Source: Calliopum simillimum
Taxonomy: Eukaryota; Arthropoda; Insecta; Diptera; Lauxaniidae
Direction of reading: 5' to 3'
Assembly: GCA_951812925.1 (NCBI GenBank)
Contig: OX638370.1
Span: forward strand, 110,932,897 to 110,996,896
Length of the DNA stretch: 64,000 nt
Part shown: positions 48,317 through 60,960 of the stretch, one piece after another
Numbering within the stretch: position 1 is the stretch's first letter
How the letters are laid out: every line of letters starts with the position of its first letter
Made by a program: the position numbers and the translations under genes
Notes under the pieces: generated by a model
The model's database searches: none
The model's input: the letters and a program-made list of their open reading frames with translations, nothing else
What the model was told of the DNA's origin: nothing

Positions 48317-49300
48317 AATGCTTGTCATTGGACGTAACCAAGTCTTCTTATGCATTAGATTGAGACCAGAAAAAGGTCAGTCAATCAAGAATCAATTTCA
48401 AAACATTTGAAATCACACAAAAACCACAGAAGTTATCGCAACCAATGTACTAAAAAGTTTGTAATATAATTATTTTTGAGCATTGTGTTCCAGGTTTGAA
48501 TCCCAGTGCAGGTGAATATTTATTTGTTTTTTTTTTTTATTATTTTATACCTCTACAATGATTACAAATGTCTCATTTTCCGCTCCGAAAACCCTTTAGA
48601 AGAATTGTGTTTAATTAATAGAAATTGAAAAATAAGAATTGAAAATTAAAAGGCGGAGGTTTTGAAACTGAGTCTTTCCACGTATTGCAAGTCATGAGAC
48701 CGCTACAATATCAATTGCACTTCAGTACACTGGACAAACTGCCAGTAAGACCCGGCAGAAGATAGTGTCAGTTAGCAGTCTCTCTTGTTCTGTAGCAGGT
48801 AAGGTTGTGGAGAAGATTGCCTATTCTACAACTCAGAAGGGAGGCAATGCATAGGTCTGGTACAGCCTTTCTTACCTTGTGTTTTGCACTGTCGGTTATA
48901 AGGGGTGTCAAAGTTGTTGACTGAATGGTCGCAATGGCGGCGAAAGATGGTGATGCATGCAGGTTGTTGAAAGATGGCGAAGCATGGGGTGATGGTGGGC
49001 CAGCCCCGACCTACCATCACTCAGTTATTTGGAGGGGGATGGGAGACCTGATCAGGCAATTCGGATCACCCATCACCAGATCTGGTTGTTTCATCGAAGG
49101 ATTTGAAGGCGTAGTCTTACTTATGGTATGAAGATTGATAGATTAAACGTTGGTTAACAGGAGGTTAATATAGGAGTGATGGTGAAACAGAACTTGAGAG
49201 GCTGTTGGCTAGACATTGTCCCATGTCTGATCTCAAGCAGCCTGCTGCCTCCTAGCGGCAACCCCTGGTAATGGCGCTGTGCCGCTGTCGGCTACCAGCC
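48317..49300. other. GC-richer island of unknown origin
   Basis: 48660-49290 is clearly richer in G and C than anything nearby (for example CTCCTAGCGGCAACCCCTGG at 49248) and resembles LINE 5' leaders in composition, but no endonuclease or reverse-transcriptase motif is seen. Probably a retroelement fragment. Confidence 0.35.
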
Positions 49301-52300
49301 ATAGCAGGAATGCGGAAACACGTTACGCATATGGCAAAGTGGTAAAATGCAAATACAAGAACGGATTTCGAGCTTTTTCCTGAGAAATCCGCATCCGATG
49401 AATGAAGCCAAATGGGATCCATAGAATATAAAATAGTGTTTAAAACAATATATCGGTTTAGTGTAGTTTTTTCTTCCTAAAACCAGAATTTTATCTTTGA
49501 AAATTAGAACTTTTGATACTAATGACCCAATATGGTCACTGTCCATTGGAATATGAATGTTCGCTAATTGAACAGTGTGGTTATCAGATGAGTGGGTTCT
49601 ATTGATCATAAATAACAGTTTATAAATGAAACTTGCAAAAGCTTTACAAAAACCAGTTTTGTTCCGAATTGAGTAAATGTATTGGTTCAAGGGGTTGCAA
49701 ACTACCCGAACCGTAACTCGACAACCGTTTGAGATATCCAAAAAATTCTAACGGATTTTTCTTTATTAGGCTCAAGGGTATGTCTATACAATGCCATTTA
49801 AAAAAAAAAGCATTTAACTTTTTCCTGTAGCTACGCTAAAAGCCTGAAAACAGCGTTTTCTCCAACTTCAAGCAATGATATCTCAAAATCCTGCTAATAT
49901 ATTAAAAATTCTGAGAATGCAAGAGTGATGCAATTTAAGGATTTGCTAGTAAAATTGAGTGAAATATTTTGCAAAAAATATCACTTTTCTACCTACTTTA
50001 TGAAATTGCCCATTATATGCCATAAACAACCAAACACTTTAAAATAATATAAAGCTGATTAATGACCAAAAAATCTCTTACCAACGGATCAAAATGTTTT
50101 AATGATTTGATTTGATTTTTCATTTTATCTCATTATTTATTCACTAATTTGCAATTGAACGTTTAATTGTTTATCAATAGCTACTGTTTTTTATTTTTCT
50201 TTGTTTTTTTTAGTAATTGTTGTTGTTGTTATTTTTGTTGTTGCTGTTCAAGTGTTTAATCGATTTTTTTATCTCTCGAATGTTGTTGCTTTTGTGATGA
50301 TGCGCTCAAATGTAAATTTAAATGTTACCGGCATATTTTGATTGTTGTTGTTGTTGCTGTTGCTGTTTTTATGTCACATTTAAATTCAAATTTGTTGTTG
50401 TTGTTACACGAGTACAGTTTTAACGTTTAACTAACGATTGTTAGTTGATATTTTTATTTTATTTTTTTATTATTAATGATAACCGGAAGTTATGTTGAAA
50501 ACCTATCTATCGGCTGATTGCGCGTTTTAAGTAATATCATATTACCATTAGTAATAAATGTCCCATAAATGTTTGACTTAAAGATTGATAACCTTTATTC
50601 ACTAACATTTATATGGTCATAAATCAGGGAAAACCAACTTTTATAGATGTTGCAATTTTTTATTGCCATAAAATATTTCATTAATGAAAACTGGTCAAAC
50701 TTGGTCTGACATTTTTATCCAAAGTATTAAACATTTTATTATTTTTGTTTTTATTGATTAATAAAGAAATCGATTAAGTTATGTGAACATATATTTCATT
50801 TAAGTAATTTTTAACTGTCTTAGCTCCTCCTTATTCTGAAGCTAAGGAAATCAAACTGTTGTTGTTGCATAAAAACTTTTGGTTCATCGACACAGCTCAT
50901 GGTTGCTATCACGCAAATATCTTTTTCGCATAATTTGTGAAGAATTTTTCTCCACTCTTATCTTCTTAGCCAGCTGTAAAATATATGTTTAATGTTGCTC
51001 TTAGTTCGAAAATAAGAGAGAGGTCAGCGATCTCCGCTTCCACTAGCAAACCTGTATCTCTGAAGACACATACCTATATTTATTATGCTCTATGTTTTGC
51101 TATTCAGTAGAATGACACTAGAACTTCTTCAATTTCAACAATTTGAGGAAATTTCGCATAGATGAATTTTATGATTTTTTATGGGCTTCAATTTTATGAA
51201 GTGTTCTTGGCACCTTAGAGTTATAGAGCAATAGGAAAAAATCAAATAGCCTATTACTTAGAGGTCGAAAAAATTTTTGTTTTTTCCTTAAAAATCAAAA
51301 CCGATAAACTTTCAAAATGGGCGGTTCAGAGCAAACTTTTTTTTGTGATATACGTACCTACTGTCTAGTAAACATATCGACTCAATAATTTTTATGTGTC
51401 CAATAGGAAATATTCATAACTGTTTCAGTTATTAACCACAATAAAACATTATTTAACAGGATGGTTTATTTTACTTATTGTTTTGCTAATTTGGTAGAAG
51501 GTCATTTTAAAACAGAGTTTCAGTCAACTTTATTAAAATGATGGCAGTGGTGCTGACAGCTAATGCGGGCATCTTCACAACGCTAGTATCTATAACATGA
51601 CCGGTTCTCCCAGTTCAAATCTACCGCAATGCAAAACAACAACAAAAAAAAAAAATTTTTAATTTTAATTGCTTTTTTTTAATTGTTTTTTTTTTTTTTA
51701 ATTGTTCTCTTTTTTTTAAGATTTATTGCTTATAAAAAAAAGTAAAAAAAAAAAATATTATTCCTGTTTAATAATATTTACTATGCTAATATTAAAATAC
51801 ATATTTCATTCCAAGCAAGTTTGAAATTTTTATAAAACTTTTAGGCAGTTTTTAAATGACGTGTAATATGAGCGAAGATAATACAAGTTCAGTAATGACC
51901 TGTGGTGGGTCCTGAAACCAGTAGCACAAACCAGCCTTATCAAAAAGTTTTTTGTTTATTATTGTAGCTTAAAATTAACATATTAAAATAATTTCAGCCT
52001 TGTGCAAATCTACACTTAAATACCTTTTCAATGGTATATAATTCAAAGTCGTACTCCATTTCTAACATTGTAAAAAAGGAGGACACGTTTTTGCCGTGGG
52101 TATTAATATATAAGTAGATTGTTGTTTTATTTAGAATAATTGACAAAACGCTCGGCACGAAATTTTAACTGTTTAATGTTTTAATTCAATTGTGAAGTAA
52201 TGGTTGTTTAACCCTAATAAAACTTAGACATTGTGAGATAACAAGTTGCTGGGTGCTCATTTGATGCCTCCACATATTCATTTCATATCGATCATTAAAT

Positions 52301-52415
52301 TTAAATTGATTGAGTAAGATTTACTTTGTAAGTGAAATGTGTTTATTAGTATAATACGAAATTTGAAGCCAACCACCAAATAGTTGGACGATAGATTAAA
52401 GTACAATAGTTTAAG
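49301..52415. other. Gene-poor stretch with GTT microsatellites
   Basis: GTT/GCT repeats at 50218-50250 and 50342-50365; poly-T/poly-A runs at 51640-51760. A 149-codon minus-strand frame at 49292-49741 has no family resemblance I can name and is not supported as a gene. Confidence 0.4.
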
Positions 52416-52420
52416 TAACA

Positions 52421-53090
52421 TGTGGCAACACCAGTAAACACTGCATTCAGCTGTTCACCGTACTGAGGTGAGTTGGGATGGTTATAACCTCAGTGTCGGG
52501 AGGAAATATCAGGATTCCGGCGGCGACCTGCAGCGAGTAAAGGTGGTAAGCATAGTAGTTAGTGGCATTTAGTTAGCACGGTATTGAGCCAAGTCGATAC
52601 TGTGAATGTGGGAAACATAGTAATTAGGTGTATTTAGTTAGAAAGGTATTGAGCCAAGCCGATATTGCAAGGGCGGAACGAAGAGTAGACAACCCTTTTT
52701 ATCGTTGTATATTCGTTCGCATTGAGCCAAGCCGATACTGCGAAGCTGGAACGGACGAGAGAGCGAATAGATTGATAGTCGGGATAGTTATATTGGCGAC
52801 TTATTCTCGCTAGTGTTTCGGCACTTGTGCGAAAGGAACGGCACTAAACATTAGTCGTTGCGTATTCATCTTTATTGAGCTAAGCCGATACACTGAAACC
52901 GGAACGGGCAACAGGGTAGAGCTTCAAAGAAAGGAGCAAGGCAGGACGTTCGAACCAATTGCAACGCGCAAAAATATGTAAATAAGGTACCGTAATCGTA
53001 AGAAATTTGTAAATAAATGAAATAAAAGAAAAAAGACGGTGTTTATATTCAACTTGAAACTAGAATAAAAATATTTTGTGATGCAAACCT
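52421..53090 (+). mobile_element. LTR-like unit with internal ATTGAGCCAAGCCGATAC repeats
   Basis: GC-richer block starting TGTGGCAACACCAGT. ATTGAGCCAAGCCGATACTG occurs at about 52583, 52648, 52721 and 52873 (spacing 65, 73 and 152 bases, the last close to two periods), with GGAACG boxes between. AATAAA-type signals follow near 53015. Start sequence, size and poly(A) signal suit a solo LTR, but neither a terminal CA nor a target-site duplication could be fixed. Confidence 0.4.
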
Positions 53091-54479
53091 TGGCCACTGG
53101 CGAGCCAAGACCTCTGCCTTAGCAAAAGCTTCGTCTTAACATTTTCATTATTTTATTTGTCGCTTTCGTTGATGTAGAATGCAGTTTCCGCTAGATGGCG
53201 TAGAAATTAGACACCGTAAATTTCTTTTCACCACTTGCATAATTCACCTCATGTTGTTCTTAATAGCATGGACTTTTATTATGGATTGTGGAATAGCTAT
53301 GTATACTCTTTCGTTTAAGAAAGAAGAGAGGAGTTATGAACAATAATCTTTTCTGGTATCTTCTACCAATGTTTTAACACCCGAAACTGAAATGCACTGG
53401 CAAAATTTTTCATATACACTAAATGAAATGCACTAATTGTTACACAATTAAATTTATTGAGCAAATTTTCATGCCAAAAAAACTCAGTATAATTCAAGCA
53501 AATATTACACAAACGACGGGGTGTCGAAAGACATAAGTATTAAGAAATAAGTATAGCATGATCCATATTAAAACATTTAATCAAATACCATTAAAGCTGA
53601 TCAAAAGCAATGATTGTACACAATACTTAAGTACACTTGTAAGTTGGCCAATTTGAACGTAGTAGCAGCAATTAAAAGTAAAAAACAAAAAAAAAGTTGT
53701 TAATAAATATTGCTCCAATTGAAGCCGGTTTAATTCATGCCAAATTAAAATTCATAGAAAATTGAAAACATTTCGGTTAAATTTTTTTATGAACTGACCA
53801 AACAAGCTGTCAGCAGCAGTAGAAGCAGCAAAAAACATATTCCAAAGCGCAGCAGCAGAGTGCAGCAGCAGCAGAGTGCAGCAGCAGCAAAGTGCAACTG
53901 CTGCTGTTGAGCACTAAAATGTTGCAATGTGCTGCCTTGAACCTGTCTGAATTTAAGAGAAAAAAATTAATCATTGATTGTTTGTTGTTGTTGTTGTTTT
54001 ATCGTATTTAAGTAATCACGCAAAATGCAAAAGTTTTTTTTTCGATTTTGGAAAATTTATTTTGAAAATAGAAACCGAATTTCATGGTCGATTAACGAAT
54101 TTATTTATTGTTGTTGTTTTTGTTGGCCGAATCATCGAACTTTTTTTTTTTGAATGATAAATATCATTCCTAATGTTTTTGCTTAATTGAGTTGAAAAAT
54201 GTTGTTGTTGTATGTTGCTGGCTGGTTCTACACTTTGTTTTTGTTTTTGTTTTTCAGCACCGATTATGTGAAGTACCAAATTTTGATTTGAAATTTCTCG
54301 GCGTAAGCCAAGCGTGCTGTACGAATTTATTTTGCAATCACTGTATGAACATTTAAAACGCCATTTTATAGTAATTTTTTATAATAATACTAATGGAAAA
54401 ATATTTAAAATATATAACACAGGTCAACAAAAAAAATCAACCGTTTTTTTCTTTATTTTGGTGAAAATTTTAGAAATTG
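53091..54479. other. Gene-poor stretch with CAG-rich patch
   Basis: CAGCAGCAG imperfect repeats at 53813-53905, GTT repeats at 53983-53998. No gene supported. Confidence 0.45.
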
Positions 54480-54625
54480 TACAAAAATCAAAAAAGTCCA
54501 TACAATTTTTAAGAGACCTAGTAAGTAGATATTGTAGGTCTCGTCGTGTACTTAATTTGCCTTTATAAGTATAAAATGGCAATACACGCTCAAAATCTAA
54601 AAAAAACTGTTTTTGAGTGACTTTG
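54480..54625. repeat. Truncated relative of the 29580-30548 foldback family
   Basis: Shares AGATATTGTAGGTCT and CTGTTTTTGAGTGACTTTG with that family and, upstream, the inverse of its right flank (30550-30600), so the family extends beyond the arms seen there. Confidence 0.6.
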
Positions 54626-54639
54626 CTTTGTGTTGGATT

Positions 54640-56165
54640 CTCCTCAACGTCCTACCGACTAAAACTTCTCCTCTTCATCGGGGATATTTTCCCCTGGGAA
54701 ACCGTATTGTGGCATTCCATCAGAGAGATTACCTTAAGGCATTTATTACATTCTCTTCATTTGCCCACGCTATAAGAGACGGAAGCTGAGTAGTGCTGCA
54801 GCAGCCCTTGCTAACTTCTTGTTTAACCAAGTTTTTACTGAGGTATTAGGTGCGCTGTCCAGTGTCCTATTCTTTCGCTTTGGCATCTCTCTTGTCAGCT
54901 TTGTAAGGTGTAAGCCCTGGCACCTTGAACTGTCCAATTATCTACCTGTTGGTTTATTTGCGTCCACAGTCTTTGATGCTCCAGAGCCAGCAAATCTATT
55001 GGTATCGTTCCGCTAATTATCACCTATATTTGTTGTTCTGACCGCTGGCATGAGTTATAAACCAGGAGCCACAGAATTCTTTTTTTTTTTTTTTTTGGGA
55101 AAATGTGGCAAAAATGTGTGCCTCTCTCCAGATTAACACCTTGCCGGTACGTTGCTTGAGGTAAATCGCCTGCACGTCGTACTAATTCCGAAGACTTTGG
55201 CACTGCTTGGCCACGTGATGTAAATCAGAAAAAAACCCACACTGGACAGCGCCGATACGAAAGAAAACAAAACTGTTTTGATGTACAAATGTTATGATGA
55301 ACTCTTTATTGAGACTTTAATATTAATTTATTGATTTTAATTTTATGCTGCAGCCAAAGCCGTTTCAAAAGTGGTTAAAAAACGAATGTAAAAAGAAAGA
55401 GAAGAACGAAAGAATTTAACAGTTGTTAACAGTAAGGCGTTGCTTGTTGAGCAATGAAATTGCGTTGCCAACTATGGGGAATCTATCCCTCTTTTGGGTA
55501 TTATGCGTATTCGCATAAACTTTTGTCATTAATATTGACAGTGATGCCGTTGCCTGTTCTGCTTTAGTAGCTGCATACCGTATCTGCGCCCAGATATACT
55601 CATCGAGTTTGAAACCGTGTTCGTCCTTTCATGTCTGCACGCTTATTAATATCTGGTTTAGCTACCGTTGAGCATCCTCAGTATTTCTGGTTGATATCAC
55701 AGCTGCAATATCATCTTCGTAGCCAACCAAATAGGATTCGTCTGGCGTCTCATTGCGTAATATTTCGTCATAGCATACATTTCAAGAATGGAACTTTGCG
55801 ACGCATGCCAATCTTAATATAGTAACCTAGAGTTCTGTTGCTGTAGTAACTACGTACTGTTTGCCTCAGATATTCGGGAACCTGAAAATAATTTTCCAGA
55901 GCATTGATCCCGGGCAATCTGTACTCTTTTTATGACATCCTCTATGGCATCGACTGTGTATCTACCAGGCCGTAAGCCGTACTATCTGTTTGATAGATCT
56001 CTCCCGGTTCTTTGGCTCTTGCGATAATCGCGGTTTTTATAAACTTTTGTAGAAGCTTTTCTGCTGTATCCAACTTACACAGTGGGCGATATTAGGATGG
56101 TGACTCTGGATTGTCTTTGTTTTTGCTAATTATTACAAGTTGTTGAGTTTTCCATACTACCGGAA
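54640..56165 (-). mobile_element. Decayed R1/jockey-type non-LTR retrotransposon
   Basis: Minus strand, 56165 down to about 55600: frames read PVVWKTQQLVIISK, YRPLCKLDTAEKLLQKFI and YGLRPGRYTVDAIEDVI. These are the successive fingers-region blocks of non-LTR reverse transcriptases (known pattern: W+xxxLVxIPK, SYRPLxLLDTxGKxLE, QYGFRxGRSTxDAI). Several stops and frameshifts interrupt it, and the catalytic YADD block was not found. GC-rich sequence to 54640 is probably the degraded 3' part. It lies directly 5' of the glycosyltransferase start exon. Confidence 0.7.
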
Positions 56166-56628
56166 GAACTTTTTTCTAGGGTCAGTAAAATAAGAAGAAT
56201 AAACGAAGTCATGACAGAAGTTTGTTCTATTTTTAATATAAAAATGGACTGAAATAGGCATAGTTTCCTTAAAATCCATAATAGCACTTCCTCGGATTAA
56301 ACGATTTTTTCCTGAATAAGTGATATTGAAGAAAAAGAAATCAAACATCCAGAATCAAAATTATTGTTAACTAGTGTGATCAGTAAAATATATTGTTTTT
56401 TTTTCTGATATTAATAACAGCAATTAAAATTGTCAAAATCTTAGATTAAAAAAAATCTATAAAGCTGGGCTTAACATTTGGGCACAACGTTAATTTGTGT
56501 ATTGGTTTTGGAAGACGATTGTTCAAAGGTGCGCTCGCTTACTAATTATAATTATTTTTTTCAAAGCTTAATCAATAATTTTTTGCTTAAATACTCGTAA
56601 TAAAATATTTTTTTTCTTTTCTTTTAGC

Positions 56629-59600
56629 ATGACGCGTTCCTCAAGAATACTCGGAGTATTTCTCCTATTTTGTATGGGCTCTACACTCGGTGCGGATATT
56701 CTTATGGTTACTATGGGTGGCACAAAATCACACAAAATTCCTTTTTGGGAATTGGCAAAAGGTTTGATCGATCGGTAAGTTTTTCAAATATAAGTCAAAT
56801 GGATGTTGATGAAAGCGCTTAAGGACAGACGGGGAGAGGATTCTTGATTGAATCAAATAAAATTTGATTCTTTTTTTTTTGATTTTACTTCATATAGTAC
56901 TTGGAGTACCTAAAGACCAATAATTGCTTGCAATGTCATTTTATTTGGAATTAAAGAAATTTTAAGAAAGTCTTACCATTGAGAAATACAAATAGTTAAA
57001 AGAACTGGAAAAGTAATGAATAGTATCGGAAACATCATCAAAAAACAGGAAAAGTAGAAAAATGTAGCAAACAGAATTAAAATCAATGATAACTAATCCT
57101 TGCGGTTTCAATTACTTTTCGTTCCGAAAGAATTTTGATGAAAGCGCTGAGTCGAGCTTAAAATTTTACCACAAACGTATTAAATAATGTTGGTACTTTT
57201 TGGACAGTTTTAGTACTTTTTTGCTATTTGGTGCAAAATAGAAAAGCTCATTTATTATCCCAGGTACAATGGCAAATGTGAAACGAAAAGAAAACAAAAA
57301 ACATGAAGTCAGTGTCCGTCAGCTTTTGCTATATCTCTTTTGCTATATTCTCTTTTCAGCTCTGTGTGACCGAGTGTTTTGTCTTAGTTATTATTGAAAA
57401 TTTGCATTAAATTTTACCTGACTTAAGGGACAATTTCACAATGTCCAGTTAAGCATTAACTGGAACTTTAATTGGCACTTTGACATAAAATTTCATACAA
57501 TATTTTTATTTATCTGAAAGTTAAATTTTAACTGAACATTGTGAAAACGGCTCTAAATGGCAAAATATTAAAATAATTTAAACTTTGTGCAAATTTACAC
57601 ACAAATACGTTTCTAATGGTGTATAATTCAAAGTCGTGCTCCATTTCTAACATAGTAAGAAAAGTAGGACAAATTTTTGTCTTGTCGATTGAGCAAAGTT
57701 ATTAGGCGGCCGCAAGTGGTATTTGAGTCAGATATTAACGATTGTGAATGCAAGCTCTCGTCAGATACTTGATCGATTTGGACCAGAGCACACTGGGGCT
57801 ATAGTAGTGATTTGGTTCAAAGCCACCCAGACATCGCAATTTTCATCGAAATATAAAAATCCTTAAAGTAGGATATTCGTTTTGTCAAACTGAAGAATGG
57901 TACGAAGCTTAATTTCCTAAATGTGACTTAATCAATTTGCCGAGTGACAATGAAAAATGTAATTGAGCCCTTGATTTTGAAAGTGGTATAAGTCCATTTC
58001 GGAGCAAAAGTAATGTCATAATATGAATTAGGTGGCATTTTGTTCAGAACGAATAATATTGAATTCTGTTTTTACAAAAAGCTTACTCAATGGCGTGGAA
58101 TTAATGGCGTTATGTTTAAAAAATAGTATCGGAAAAAAACCGATTATTACAGCACATAATGTGAATGACATTACTTTTGCCCCGAAATGGACTTATACCA
58201 CTTTCAAAATCAAGGGCTCAATTCAATGTTCAAAAAATAGAGATACCATTAAAAATCTTTTTTTATTCAAGAGGATACCATCTTACGAAAAAAGTGTACT
58301 AGGCATTAAATGCTTAGAATCGTCGAAGCAATGCGTGAGATTTTTTTGGAATTTTTTAAACTTTTTTTTGAATAATTTTTGAAAAACTTTCAACAGTAGT
58401 ACACTTTTTTCGTAAGATGGTATCCTCTTGAGTAAAAAAAGATTTTTGCCTTCCGCGGGCGTTCAAATCCCATCTTGAGTCATATTTAGGAAATAAAGCT
58501 TTGTGCCATTCTTCAGTATGACAAAACGAATATCCCACTTTAAGAATTTTTATATTTCGATGAAAATTGCGACTTGTGGGTGGTTTTGAACATGGAGTCC
58601 CCAGTGTGCAGAGGGCGTGAACTAGGAGAACTCAAGCAAAATTTGAAATAATGTTATCAAATATCACACAGCGCAAGCTGTGAGCAAAATTTAAGTGGAT
58701 AAGACAATAGCACATAATGCCAAATATATGACAAATTTTGCCCATTTTATGACAACATAAGAGTATTAATATATTTAATAAATAAATCAAAGTTTTGATG
58801 CGAATATATTGCGCAATAAATTACTTAATTATCCATAAAAATCGCATCAAAGATGTTTTATAAAAAAGTGTCTGTCATGACAAACAATTTCAAAGGCAAG
58901 AAAACAAACAAAGAAATTATTTAACTCAATTGTTACACCGTCTATAAGGTTGTCAATATTTGAAAAAACCTGCATGGATCAAAATAATGCTTCAATTGAT
59001 TACACTAGTTTACAAATTAATTATTTTTTTCTGTGATCTGAGTGCCATTATCAAATTCTAATGTAAAATGACTCCCTGATTCCGAAAATAACTATATTTT
59101 TTTTTTTCTACGGAGGCGTTTTCTAGAAATCCCCCTTTTCCTGTTTTTGAAGGGGGGGAAAAATATGATCTCATATAATCACATATATCTCGTAAACCAA
59201 TAAAGCCAGCTTATTATGTAAGACAACAAACGAAAGATAATAAAATTTTACATAAACGCCTCATACTTTACTTTTCGATCAGTTTTTTAGTTTCTGTGTT
59301 ATTAATAAACATTTCGAAAAATTTTGATTTTTCTTTTGAAAAATCGAAAAAAAAGTTTTTCAATTGGGATATTTTCTTGAAAAAAAATTAGGTAAAAATA
59401 AAAAAACTTCATTGTGCAAAAGTCTAAAGAACCCCAGTAAAAACAAGATACTAATGAAGAAAATCGATGGATAAATAACGGAATTTTTGTAATAAAATAT
59501 ATACATGACAAAAGTAATAAAACTTGACTTTTTCTATTTTTTCGAACAAGAAAATGTTAACGGCGTTAAAGAAAGATTCTGAAAATCATCGAAATTTGCT

Positions 59601-60960
59601 TTAAATTTGAAATTTGGTTTACTATAGATTGGCTAGTTTTCATCTGATATCAACAAATGACCCAATGTTAAAAAGGCAATTTATTTGCCTTTTTAATGAT
59701 ATCCTCAGATAAGGAGTAAAATATGAAGTTCTCTTTACACATCAGTTTAATTTAAGTGACACCTCAAATAATTGTTTTTTTTTCTAATACGGCAACACTA
59801 CACGAGCGAAAAAAATAAAAACAATTTTTTTTTACTTATGATGGTCCACCAAATCAAAAAAAAAATATGAATCGGTCGAATCGGAAAAAAAAATTTTCAA
59901 AATTGTATCCTTATGCAAGGAAAATTACAAAAATAGAGTAAAATTTGACTTTTGGTATTTTCACTTAATTGATTATAACTCCGTTATTTATCCATCGATT
60001 TTCTTCATTAGTATCTTGTTTTTACTGGGGTTCTTTAGACTTTTGCACAATGAAGTTTTTTTATTTTTACCGAATTTTTTTTCAAGAAAATATCCCAATT
60101 GAAAAACTTTTTTTTTCGATTTTTCAAAAAAAAAATCAAAATTTTTCGAAATGTTTATTAATAACACAGAAACTAAAAAACTGATCGAAAAGTAAAGTAT
60201 GAGGCGTTTATGTAAAATTTTATTATCTTTCGTTTGTTGTCTTACATAATAAGCTGGCTTTATTGGTTTACGAGATATATGTGATTATATGAGATCATAT
60301 TTTTCCCCCCCTTCAAAAACAGGAAAAGGGGGATTTCTAGAAAACGCCTCCGTAGAAAAAAAAAATATAGTTATTTTCGGAATCAGGGAGTCATTTTACA
60401 TAAGAATTTTATAGTGGCAACCAGATCACATTTTTGCTGTAAACTAGTGTTATTCGCGTATTTGTAAAGGCATTGTTTTGTTTAAAATTTCATTTATTTC
60501 AGCAGTTGACACTGCAACATTTGCATTGTTGAAGCTTTTGTTGCATAGTTCTAGGAAACGTTTTTGTTCCCTTTGATGTGCAGTGCACTACAAATGCTAA
60601 GTAATTGCTCAATTAGGTGTAGTTAAGGTCTTTTGAGTAATCTCGCAATATGTTATAGGCTAAACGTTGTAAACAATTGTTAATTCTTTGTTAGCCTTTT
60701 GTCTTATTTTGTCATGTAATTTGTTAATACATACTTACATTTATGTAACTCATTAAATTTTGTTTCTACATTTCAGAGGTCATAACATCACCTTTCTTAA
60801 TGGCTTTCCATCAGATTTTCATATAAATGGGCTGCATGAGATAACACCTGCTGGCCTAGTCGAATACATACATAATTATACAAACTGGGATTTGTTGGGT
60901 GCACGCATGTCAGGTGAAATGCCAATTTCAATTTGGGATGGAGTTCGCTATGCTTTTCAG
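56629..60960 (+). CDS. UDP-glycosyltransferase, UGT50-like, exons 1 and 2 (partial)
   Basis: Exons 56629-56774 and 60777-60960 join in phase (splitting an Arg codon) into 110 residues and end at a good GTATGT donor; the rest lies outside the window. UGTs move a sugar from UDP-sugar to small lipophilic molecules at the ER membrane, facing the lumen. Residues 1-22 (MTRSSRILGVFLLFCMGSTL..) are a signal peptide; then the typical N-terminal acceptor domain follows: ADILMVTMGGTKSHKIPFWE with the His of the SH motif as likely catalytic base, GHNITFLNGFP, and NYTNWDLLGARM. N-glycosylation sequons occur at NIT and NYT. A splice acceptor (CTTTTAG) directly precedes the ATG, so there is a noncoding exon upstream. 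Wording of these motifs resembles the insect UGT50 group; that assignment is from memory and moderate. No defect seen. Confidence 0.88.
57788..58609. repeat. Foldback element in intron 1 of the glycosyltransferase
   Basis: Outer ends GCACACTGGGG and CCCCAGTGTGC mirror each other; arms include GCAATTTTCATCGAAATATA and inverse. Two more hairpins are nested: 57962-58220 (CCCTTGATTTTGAAAGTGG mirrored) and 58268-58430 (GGATACCATCTTACGAAAAA mirrored). The middle shares the core of 23385-23578 and 34743-34993. The 116-codon frame at 58032-58382 follows the palindrome and is not a gene. Confidence 0.8.
59060..60402. repeat. Large near-perfect foldback element in intron 1 of the glycosyltransferase
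   Basis: Arms of about 420 bases at 59060-59481 and 59980-60402 are almost identical inverted copies around a 0.5 kb spacer; outer ends are ATGTAAAATGACTCCCTGAT and the mirror. Mirror-image frames at 59302-59511 (minus) and 59969-60184 (plus) encode the same peptide, which only reflects the palindrome. High arm identity points to recent insertion or gene conversion between arms. Confidence 0.88.

Noticed and set aside
48660..49290. GC-rich island as an exon or tRNA cluster
   Set aside because: No cloverleaf, no A/B-box pair and no long frame; most likely a retroelement fragment.
49292..49741. 149-codon minus-strand frame
   Set aside because: No recognisable domain, no splice context, and composition like the surrounding repeat debris; chance frame is more likely.
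58032..58382. 116-codon plus-strand frame
   Set aside because: Lies wholly within a foldback element; frame follows the palindrome and has no family match.
59302..60184. Two frames on opposite strands encoding the same peptide (LFIHRFSSLVSCFYWG...)
   Set aside because: They are the two arms of one inverted repeat; mirror image, not a gene pair.
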